Shown here piece after piece: positions 26,147 through 33,406 of a stretch of DNA of 61,228 nt. The stretch is taken from contig QAKR01000057.1 in NCBI GenBank assembly GCA_003343705.1, positions 1-61,228 on the forward strand, in the 5' to 3' direction. Both the position numbers and the translations under genes were made by a program. The stretch comes from Clostridiales bacterium. GTDB taxonomy: Bacteria > Bacillota > Clostridia > Oscillospirales > UBA644. Position 1 is the stretch's first letter; the number at the start of each line of letters is the position of its first letter. The notes below the pieces were generated by a model. The model was not told the origin of the DNA. It saw nothing but the letters and a program-made list of their open reading frames with translations, and did not search any database.

Positions 26147-27481
26147 TTAATCCTCAAAATAATATTGGAAGTTAAAAACAGGATTTTCTCCGTCGTACAT
26201 ATTAATGTATGGAACAGAAACGTCACAATAAGAAACGCCTTTAATTGCTGCGGGATTTTCTGATTCTACAAGAACTTGGTTTTTAGAAACGACCTTTGCT
26301 GTAGCATCATAAAAAACCTTATCTTCACCACAAACTCTAAACTCTGTAACAGCTTCACCTGAGTTTAGGGTAAGGCCGGTATTTACCCCTAAAAATGTTA
26401 TTAAAATACCGTTTTCGGTTCGTTCTGCTTTTTCAAACCGAGGGGATGTTCCGTATATGTCTTTTAAACCGAGAATTTTTTCGCATACAAGATTTGCAGC
26501 ACGGGTTCCCAAGGACTTTTTATTATCCGGATGAATTTTAACAGCATCACGGGTGCTTTCAAGCTGGCAAACAAGATAAGAATTAGCAACAGCATCCAAG
26601 CATTGAAGTTGTACAAGACGCATATCCGACCACTGGCGGTCTTGAATCCCGGCCAGCGAATAATTTGCAAGCTGTGTTGCTACAAAAGGCATATCCGGGT
26701 CTTCAAAGCCATTTCTGTAGGTAGTTGTCAGTTGTTTAAAATAATTAAGATATGTGTCGGTGTGCGTTGTGTCATTCTCGCCTTGATACCATAAAATTCC
26801 GTTAAAGGTAAATGGCATTACTGGTTTAATATATGTGTTATAAATTGGAGTACCTTCAAGAAAATACGTAATAGATGAACCGCCTACTGAACGAACTATT
26901 ACACCTACGGGGACACCTGTCAACTTTTGAAGCTGCTCTGAAAAAGCTGCTGAATATGCAGGTTGATTTTTAATATTATCAAGGGCACTTACAGTCCAGT
27001 CCATGTTCTGAACACTGCCCACACGTATCAACGGATTGTCCGCATCGGGGACGAACTCTTCATACATACGGTTACCGTATTCCTTAACAGGATAAAACAT
27101 GTTAGATTGACCAGAACAAAACCAAACTTCACCTATAAGTACATTCGTTATAATTTGGGTTTTTCCTCCGGCATGAACATATAAATTTTGACCTTGAGTA
27201 TTTGCTTCCATTTCATCAAGATAAAGCTTCCATTTACCGTTTTCTACAACAGTATTTTTGGTTTGACCGTTGAAATTCACCTCAACGGCTGTACCATCTT
27301 TACCGGTTCCGAACACAGCAACCTTTTTATTTCTTGCTAAAACCATATTATTACCGAAAAACTGGTTTATTTGAACGTCTTCCAGCTTATCGCCTCTTCT
27401 TACGGAACATGAAGTTAACAATAACATAAACATTAAAAACAACGCAACTGTTTTTACTGATTTTTTAATCAACATTTTCAT
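26147..27481 (-). CDS. Sialate O-acetylesterase-like lipoprotein (SGNH/SASA family)
   Basis: A surface lipoprotein (lipobox LLTSC at about residue 25) with an SGNH-type esterase domain. The nucleophile block is CSGQSNM, the WYQGEND block contributes the oxyanion/His-side region, and IHPDNK carries the catalytic His. Members remove acetyl groups from sialic acids or from hemicellulose and pectin. An N-terminal Ig-like segment (about 35-115) precedes the hydrolase. The ATG at 27481 is preferred over a TTG at 27487. It overlaps the end of the beta-helix gene, so both are made together, pointing to deacetylation of an extracellular glycan. Confidence 0.85.
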   Translation of the reverse strand: MKMLIKKSVKTVALFLMFMLLLTSCSVRRGDKLEDVQINQFFGNNMVLARNKKVAVFGTGKDGTAVEVNFNGQTKNTVVENGKWKLYLDEMEANTQGQNLYVHAGGKTQIITNVLIGEVWFCSGQSNMFYPVKEYGNRMYEEFVPDADNPLIRVGSVQNMDWTVSALDNIKNQPAYSAAFSEQLQKLTGVPVGVIVRSVGGSSITYFLEGTPIYNTYIKPVMPFTFNGILWYQGENDTTHTDTYLNYFKQLTTTYRNGFEDPDMPFVATQLANYSLAGIQDRQWSDMRLVQLQCLDAVANSYLVCQLESTRDAVKIHPDNKKSLGTRAANLVCEKILGLKDIYGTSPRFEKAERTENGILITFLGVNTGLTLNSGEAVTEFRVCGEDKVFYDATAKVVSKNQVLVESENPAAIKGVSYCDVSVPYINMYDGENPVFNFQYYFED

Positions 27482-30011
27482 AGTCAACTCGTTTCAAATT
27501 AAAATTATCATATGCAACCGCTTCACCTTCAAGATTAGACTTAATATAACCTGTTGATGAACCGTTGTAAAGATCTTTAGTAATAATAATATTTGCGTCA
27601 AACACAACTGCGCCACCTGTTGCATAAAGATGAGCTGAAGCCTCTTTATTTTCAAAAACAGAAGCAGTTACTCTTACCATTCCGTCAGAAACATTTAATG
27701 GTATATCTGCCTGAGCAAATATGCAACCGGTTGTTTCAAAAGAACCACCATTGACATTTACTGTATTTGTAAAACGCGAATTAAATAATGCAACAGTACC
27801 ACTGTCATCTAAAAGAGCCTCAACATCTTTTCCGCTGGATGAAAGATCGCTGTTAATTATATAAGCAAGTTTATTTTTTTCAAGTCTGATTGAAGTTTTA
27901 ACGCCCCAGGAAGAAAATCCGTTTATCAATAAGCCAATGTCTTCGGTATCATTCTTAAGAGCTTCAGTTTTATTGATGCTCACCCCGACTTCGCCGGCTT
28001 GTGCTGAAATATTAAAAAGTTCAGGAGATATACAATTTTCAAGGGTAAAACCCACACCGCTTTCATTTTGATAATCTGTTTGTGATTGCTTGTTATTTTT
28101 CTTATAAACACAATTATTAATATTAAGAATATTATTTTTTTCAAATAAAAATCCGCTTTTAAACGATGAGCACTTAACATCTTTTACTATTGCTGAAGAA
28201 GAACCTATAAAAGCAACACCGTAAGAAAAACCTTCAATATTAAGCCCGCTTGCCATAGCATTATTAGATTCGGAATATATGGCGGTTTTCTCAAATATTG
28301 TTAGAGATTCCAGTTCTACTGAAGAATTATCTTCAATATATGCATTACAAACAGCAGCATTTGTTTTTAACTCAAAAACAGATGAACCTTCGAATGAAGA
28401 CAACGCATAAAAGCTCGTTGATAATGCATTTTCACCAGCACCTGCACCACAAAGCCAGACATTTTCACGAATAATAACAGTTTTTGAAAGAGTATATGAC
28501 CCCTCTTTTACGTAAACAATTCCTCCGCCGTTAGCATAAGCTTCATCAATTGTTTTTTGAATATCGGTTTCCGAAGTACCTAAAACCTTATATATTTGTG
28601 TTCGTTTTGGAGAATTATAAATTCCTCCCGGAGTTTGCATAGTTTTAGCTACGTTTTTTATTGTATATGAAAGAGCGGAAGATGTTGAAAAAACCTGTCC
28701 GCCTGATGTTTTAAGATTTGAAAAATATGCATTTGAATAGAAAACGCCGACAGCATTATCGTCTAAACGTGCAAAATCGCTGTCAGGAGTAATTTTACAA
28801 CCTGAAAATGACGCTATACCATCAGTAATTTCAACACCGTAATTCTTCCAAGAAGCAAAAGTACAACCGTTAAACTCAACACTTGCATCACCGTTTATTT
28901 TGACTGATGAACCTGCTTTACCTGAAAAAACACATCCTGTAAAAACAGCTGAACCTGTAAAGTTCTCACTAAAATGGATTGCATTATTATCGGTGCCGAA
29001 AACCGGAGAAAAAGTACTACCGCAGAAAAATGAGCCACCCGCGAATGCATTAATCATATTAATACAGTTCAAAGCATTGGTAACAGTAACATTTGTCATT
29101 TCAAGCCGACCTGATCCACCGCTTAAAGTAAAAGCAGTATGAACTGCGTCAACCGTTGAAGACCGCATTGAAAGCCCTTTTACATTGGCATTAACAGCAT
29201 TTATATTAGATTTAAAAAAATCCGTTTTATCATCATATTTAATCTTATATTCAGGATTTGTAAGAGTATTTGAAACAAAATAAGAAGGACTGATATTTAT
29301 ATTTTCGGCTGAAACAACAGCATTACTTCCGTTTATTGATAATGCTGAGTAAAACGCCGTTATGTAAATGTTTTTTAAATAAACACTCTCAAGCTCCTCG
29401 GACGAAAAAACTATACCTGTAGAACTGTTAAGCAAAAGCATGTTTTCCACACAAACGCTTCTTGCCCCGTTTTGAGTGATTGTAGGTGCAAGACGAATAG
29501 GGTCGTCTGCATTCTGGTTTTTATTATAAACAACCATATCAGAAATAGTTGCTCTATCCTCTAAAGTAAAAGGGGATGTTGTAGTGAAGTCTCCGTCAAA
29601 AACAACAACAGTTTCTGAATAAGCTGCTCTTTTTGCTGAAGGAGCATTAAAATCGCCTATAAGTTTTACATTATTTTTTATTGTGATTGGAGAAGTTACA
29701 CGGTATGTTCCACGGTCAAGATATACAACCCCGCCACCGCCAGAAGCGGCTTTATCAATTGCAGCTTGAATTGCCGCAGTATCGTCTGCAACACCGTCTC
29801 CAACCGCACCGTTTTGGCGCGGGAAATAGTTTGCGGTAAAAAACACACCGGACGAAAAAACGCTTTGAAATATTTGACTTTCACCGTCAATGCTGTTAGA
29901 CGTAGCCGGTAAAGCATTTTTTTCGTTATCCCCAAGTTCTTTTGTTTTACTACAACCTGAAACAAGTATAAACAACAAAAGCCACATTGATATAAAACGT
30001 ATTTTTTTCAT
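27465..30011 (-). CDS. Lipoprotein with two right-handed beta-helix (pectate-lyase-superfamily) domains
   Basis: An 848-residue surface lipoprotein (lipobox LVSGC). It carries two copies of the pectate lyase superfamily N-terminal pattern. One is GAVGDGVADDTAAIQAAIDK with GGGGVVYLDRGTYRVTSPI, at about residues 65-115. The other is TDIQKTIDEAYANGGGIVYV with KEGSYTLSKTVII, at about 475-515. Each is followed by parallel beta-helix repeats rich in Asn, Ser and Gly. No clear catalytic residues can be named. GAGGAA precedes the ATG at 30011; the frame to 30077 runs into obgE. With the downstream esterase it probably binds or cleaves a plant or mucin glycan. Confidence 0.78.
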   Translation of the reverse strand: MKKIRFISMWLLLFILVSGCSKTKELGDNEKNALPATSNSIDGESQIFQSVFSSGVFFTANYFPRQNGAVGDGVADDTAAIQAAIDKAASGGGGVVYLDRGTYRVTSPITIKNNVKLIGDFNAPSAKRAAYSETVVVFDGDFTTTSPFTLEDRATISDMVVYNKNQNADDPIRLAPTITQNGARSVCVENMLLLNSSTGIVFSSEELESVYLKNIYITAFYSALSINGSNAVVSAENINISPSYFVSNTLTNPEYKIKYDDKTDFFKSNINAVNANVKGLSMRSSTVDAVHTAFTLSGGSGRLEMTNVTVTNALNCINMINAFAGGSFFCGSTFSPVFGTDNNAIHFSENFTGSAVFTGCVFSGKAGSSVKINGDASVEFNGCTFASWKNYGVEITDGIASFSGCKITPDSDFARLDDNAVGVFYSNAYFSNLKTSGGQVFSTSSALSYTIKNVAKTMQTPGGIYNSPKRTQIYKVLGTSETDIQKTIDEAYANGGGIVYVKEGSYTLSKTVIIRENVWLCGAGAGENALSTSFYALSSFEGSSVFELKTNAAVCNAYIEDNSSVELESLTIFEKTAIYSESNNAMASGLNIEGFSYGVAFIGSSSAIVKDVKCSSFKSGFLFEKNNILNINNCVYKKNNKQSQTDYQNESGVGFTLENCISPELFNISAQAGEVGVSINKTEALKNDTEDIGLLINGFSSWGVKTSIRLEKNKLAYIINSDLSSSGKDVEALLDDSGTVALFNSRFTNTVNVNGGSFETTGCIFAQADIPLNVSDGMVRVTASVFENKEASAHLYATGGAVVFDANIIITKDLYNGSSTGYIKSNLEGEAVAYDNFNLKRVDYENVD

Positions 30012-30018
30012 TTCTTCC

Positions 30019-31299
30019 TCAATAAACAAAGTCGAATTCAAAGTTATAAATATATACTGTATCGCCTTGCTCAACACCAGCCTGAACCAGTTTGTCTATA
30101 ACACCCGAACGCCTCAAAACACGTTGAAAATACTGCAGCTGCTCATAATCGTCAAAATTAACACAGCGCATTACTCGTAATAGCCAATCCCCTTCAACTG
30201 AATAAAAACCATCCTCAAGTTTTTTAATTTCAACTTCGGTAGAACGACCTTCATAAGAATTTTCATCTTCTAAAATGATTTCTTCTTCATAAACAACAAC
30301 AGGAGGCAATTCTTTAATTTTTTCATAAAGAACATCCATCAGCTCTTTTGTTCCTATATGAGCTGCTGCGGATATTTCATAGTATTCATAACCTTTTGAA
30401 ACAATAAAATTACGGAATTCTTCGGTTTTTTCTTCATCTGTTATTATATCGCATTTGTTTCCCACAACAATTTGAGGGCATGATGCGAGTTTTTCAGAAA
30501 ATTGCGAAAGCTCGTTATTTATAACTTCAAAATCCTCTATCGGGTTCCGTCCTTCTATTCCGGAAATATCCACAACATGAACTAAAAGACGGCAACGTTC
30601 GATATGACGTAAAAACGCATGTCCCAAACCTGTTCCTTCTGAAGCACCTTCTATTATACCAGGTATATCCGCCATAACAAAACTGCGCTCGTCGCTGAGT
30701 GAAACAACACCCAAATTAGGGTCAAGAGTTGTAAAATGATAATTTGCAATTTTCGGACGTGCTGCAGAAACAGATGACAGAAGTGTAGATTTACCCACAT
30801 TTGGAAAACCTACCAACCCCACATCTGCAATAAGTTTTAACTCTAAAATAACTTCGCGGGATTCGCCAATTATACCTGGTTTTGAAAAACGAGGGCATTG
30901 ACGTGTAGGGGTGGCAAAATGTCTGTTACCCCAGCCGCCTTTACCGCCTTTTGCTAAAATAAAAGGCTCAAAATCGCTCATGTCTTTTATTATAAGGCCA
31001 CTTTCCGCATCACGAATTAATGTACCGTGTGGCACTCTGATAATTAAATCAGATGCGCTTTTACCGTACATTTTTCCGCCTTTTCCGTTCTCGCCATTTT
31101 GTGCAATAAATTTATGTTTAAAGCGTAAAGCTTCCAGCGTATTCAAGTTTGTATCAACTTGAAATACTACATCTCCGCCTTTTCCGCCGTCGCCGCCGTC
31201 CGGACCGCCTGCTGCAACATATTTTTCACGATGAAAAGCAACTGCACCGTCGCCGCCGTTTCCGGCTTTTACATAAATTTTAGTTTTATCTATAAACAT
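30019..31299 (-). CDS. obgE: GTPase ObgE/CgtA
   Basis: An essential ribosome-assembly and stress GTPase. The glycine-rich Obg fold (about 1-158) has repeats such as GGDGGDGGKGGDV. The G domain (about 159-335) has GFPNVGKSTLLSSV, the YHFTTLDPNLGVV switch, DIPGIIEGASEGTGLG and NKCD. The C-terminal OCT domain follows (about 350-426). AAAAGGAT precedes the ATG. It is separated from rpmA by a terminator and has its own TATAAT about 55 bases upstream. Confidence 0.97.
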   Translation of the reverse strand: MFIDKTKIYVKAGNGGDGAVAFHREKYVAAGGPDGGDGGKGGDVVFQVDTNLNTLEALRFKHKFIAQNGENGKGGKMYGKSASDLIIRVPHGTLIRDAESGLIIKDMSDFEPFILAKGGKGGWGNRHFATPTRQCPRFSKPGIIGESREVILELKLIADVGLVGFPNVGKSTLLSSVSAARPKIANYHFTTLDPNLGVVSLSDERSFVMADIPGIIEGASEGTGLGHAFLRHIERCRLLVHVVDISGIEGRNPIEDFEVINNELSQFSEKLASCPQIVVGNKCDIITDEEKTEEFRNFIVSKGYEYYEISAAAHIGTKELMDVLYEKIKELPPVVVYEEEIILEDENSYEGRSTEVEIKKLEDGFYSVEGDWLLRVMRCVNFDDYEQLQYFQRVLRRSGVIDKLVQAGVEQGDTVYIYNFEFDFVY

Positions 31300-31407
31300 A
31301 TTAAAATATCCTTTTCAAAAAGTATATAAAACAGATGTAAGCTATTTATATTAACTATTATATCGAATAAAATCCTATTTTACTCTTAAATTTATTTAAA
31401 CAAAAAC

Positions 31408-31434
31408 GGGGTCGTCTTTCGACAACCCCTTTTC
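31408..31434 (-). terminator. Intrinsic terminator after rpmA
   Basis: GGGGTTGTC and GACGACCCC flank a GAAA tetraloop (with one G-U pair), and GTTTTTG follows on the minus strand. Confidence 0.85.
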
Positions 31435-31435
31435 A

Positions 31436-31696
31436 TTACTGTTCGATTGCGTATATGCTGACTTTTTTTCTGTCCTTGCCGACACGCTCGAATTTAACGC
31501 GGCCGTCTATAAGTGCGAACAGAGTATCATCGGAGCCTTTGCCGACGTTGTTACCCGGATGTATTTTGGTACCCCTTTGTTTTACAAGAATGTTACCTGC
31601 TAAAACGAACTGTCCGTCCGCTCTTTTTACACCAAGTCGTTTACTTTCGCTGTCGCGTCCGTTTTTGGTGGAGCCGACACCTTTCTTATGAGCCAT
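31436..31696 (-). CDS. rpmA: Ribosomal protein L27 (no N-terminal extension)
   Basis: A 50S subunit protein near the peptidyl-transferase centre. The sequence begins MAHKKGVGSTKNGRDSESKR, so it starts directly at the mature end. Most Firmicutes carry a short N-terminal extension (ending FF/ASKKG) that is removed by the protease Prp. The start is firm: GGAGGTG is seven bases upstream and only 22 bases separate it from rplU. The prp (ysxB) gene that normally lies between rplU and rpmA is therefore absent here. Length (86) is that of the unextended form. Confidence 0.97.
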   Translation of the reverse strand: MAHKKGVGSTKNGRDSESKRLGVKRADGQFVLAGNILVKQRGTKIHPGNNVGKGSDDTLFALIDGRVKFERVGKDRKKVSIYAIEQ

Positions 31697-31718
31697 TTAT
31701 AAACACCTCCGGCCTTTC

Positions 31719-32030
31719 TTAAAATTTAATAGCGCTTACAGTCACTTTAGAATAGGGCTGGCGGTGACCTTGGCGTTTACGATAATTTTTCTTAGCTTTC
31801 ATCTTGAATACACGGATTTTCTTACCTTTGCCGTTCTTTTCAAGTTTTGCTTCAACGGAAACGCCGTCTACATACGGTGCGCCCGTTCTAATATCAGAAT
31901 CGTTAACGAACATGAGAACTTTATCAAATGTTAATGTTGATTCTGCTTCTGCATCGATTTTTTCGATGAACAGTACATCTCCTTCAGAGACTTTGTACTG
32001 CTTACCGCCTGTTTCGATAACTGCGTACAT
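31719..32030 (-). CDS. rplU: Ribosomal protein L21
   Basis: A 50S subunit protein binding 23S rRNA. The 103 residues begin MYAVIETGGKQYKVSEGD and end with the FKMKAKKNYRKRQGHRQPYS signature. It is the first gene of the rplU-rpmA transcript, behind a perfect consensus promoter and a leader of about 92 nt. Confidence 0.98.
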   Translation of the reverse strand: MYAVIETGGKQYKVSEGDVLFIEKIDAEAESTLTFDKVLMFVNDSDIRTGAPYVDGVSVEAKLEKNGKGKKIRVFKMKAKKNYRKRQGHRQPYSKVTVSAIKF

Positions 32031-32122
32031 TTAATTACCCTCTTTACATAAGTCTCGCTATAAAGGCAAGGTATTAAAACCTTTTTCGTGCTCAAAAAAA
32101 CACTTCGCCCGTTCTATGCGGC
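32031..32122 (-). promoter_or_regulatory. Leader of the rplU-rpmA transcript (candidate L21 autoregulatory leader)
   Basis: About 92 nt lie between the predicted start of transcription (about 32122) and the L21 ATG. The region contains pairable blocks (AAGGTTTTAATACCTT) and an AGAGGGT ribosome binding site. L21 leaders that bind their own product are known in Firmicutes. I cannot confirm the consensus by eye. Confidence 0.4.
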
Positions 32123-32128
32123 TTGATT

Positions 32129-32157
32129 ATTATACCATAAACAAAATAGCTTGTCAA
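32129..32157 (-). promoter_or_regulatory. Perfect consensus sigma-A promoter of rplU-rpmA
   Basis: The minus strand reads TTGACA (32157-32152), a 17-base spacer and TATAAT (32134-32129). Confidence 0.9.
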
Positions 32158-32202
32158 GCTTTTTTTTATATTTATGAAATATTCACCAAAATTTCAAATT
32201 CA

Positions 32203-33282
32203 TCAAAACATTAAATCAGGAATAGCGGAAAAGTCATAGCTTTTTTCTTCCGCTTCTTTCATGAATTTGGTATATTCATCACTATCAAATTTTATTTCAC
32301 CGAAATCTGAGAATTTCAGTGTGAAAACTCTTCCTTCTAAGGTTGCTGAAACTCCTGAAATGTAACGATTTTTAATCGTTATGGAAAGATTGAAAGTTTC
32401 TGCAGGAATATCCGGGAGCTGATCATCAAAGAGAGAGGCCAGTGTTTCTCCAAACATCGGTCTAAAAATTCTAAAAACCTCTTGAACAAACGCAGAAACG
32501 TCTATATTGAACTCATATACCGTTCCGGCTGAAGTGTTACTTTTTACAAGACCTAAATATTTTTCAGCCCATTCTTTGTTTTTCATACAATCATTAAATT
32601 CTTTAATACAGTTTTCCGCTTCTTCAAAAGAAAAACCTTGCTGCTCAAGCATGGCTATATAAAATTTACCGAAAGACTCTTCCATTATACCTTTAAATGA
32701 TTTTGTGTTTGAACCATTTTCAACATCTTTTACAACTTCAAGTGCTGAATTTATCGTTTTCCCTACACCGGAAGTATAATATTCGGAACCGTTGTCACTG
32801 ACATATAAATCATCACCATATAAAACAATACGTTCGTTTTCAGAAGATAAATCAACGTAAAGTTTGGAATTTTCCATGTCTAAAGCAATTTTACCTTCTG
32901 CTGTTTCACCATCAGAATCTCCTGTTAACATAAAAGAACCGGAATCAATAAAAGAACGTTTAAATGCGTCTAAAAGATCTGTGTATATGTCTTTTTTTGG
33001 CATAATCATTGGTATAAATGCTGCTGCAATTATAAGAATTGCCAACACAACGCAAATTGTTATAATAAAAGGTGCCTTTGACTTTTTTACTACAACAGCT
33101 TCAGACGTTGTATATTGAGGAATATAAACGCCTTGATTTTCAAAAAGCGGTTGGCGGAATTCTTCTTGAGAATCATCATTTACAGGTTGATTAGCTTGTA
33201 TTTTTTCTGTTGGTTTTACAGTACCACACCGTTCGCACTTTCCACCTTCATTTTGAGTATTGCAAACAGGACATTCCCACAT
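32203..33282 (-). CDS. Zinc-ribbon membrane protein with extracytoplasmic domain
   Basis: A 359-residue protein. The N terminus is a four-Cys zinc ribbon (CPVCNTQNEGGKCERC), followed by a Pro/Gln-rich linker, a membrane helix (about 72-94) and an extracytoplasmic domain of about 260 residues that I do not recognise. AGGGGGA is about seven bases before the ATG. It is divergent from the MurL-MurD gene with about 120 bases between. The layout resembles other clostridial zinc-ribbon proteins proposed as envelope sensors, but there is no direct evidence. Confidence 0.65.
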   Translation of the reverse strand: MWECPVCNTQNEGGKCERCGTVKPTEKIQANQPVNDDSQEEFRQPLFENQGVYIPQYTTSEAVVVKKSKAPFIITICVVLAILIIAAAFIPMIMPKKDIYTDLLDAFKRSFIDSGSFMLTGDSDGETAEGKIALDMENSKLYVDLSSENERIVLYGDDLYVSDNGSEYYTSGVGKTINSALEVVKDVENGSNTKSFKGIMEESFGKFYIAMLEQQGFSFEEAENCIKEFNDCMKNKEWAEKYLGLVKSNTSAGTVYEFNIDVSAFVQEVFRIFRPMFGETLASLFDDQLPDIPAETFNLSITIKNRYISGVSATLEGRVFTLKFSDFGEIKFDSDEYTKFMKEAEEKSYDFSAIPDLMF

Positions 33283-33360
33283 TGTTATTCCCCCTTATTA
33301 TATGTTGATTACATTATACATTTTTGCAATAATTTTGTCAACACCGAAGATAAAAAACAT

Positions 33361-33389
33361 TTGCATTTATTTGCAAATTATGGTATACT
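33361..33389 (+). promoter_or_regulatory. Sigma-A promoter of the MurL-MurD gene
   Basis: TTGCAT (33361-33366), a 17-base spacer and TATACT (33384-33389), with a TG-extended -10. The transcript would begin about ten bases before the ATG, just leaving room for AGGTGA. Confidence 0.7.
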
Positions 33390-33406
33390 ATATTATAGGT
33401 GATTGT

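Noticed and set aside
33260..33406. 49-residue N-terminal extension of the MurL-MurD protein
   Set aside because: It lies upstream of the promoter and overlaps the divergent zinc-ribbon gene. The ATG at 33407 has a proper ribosome binding site.
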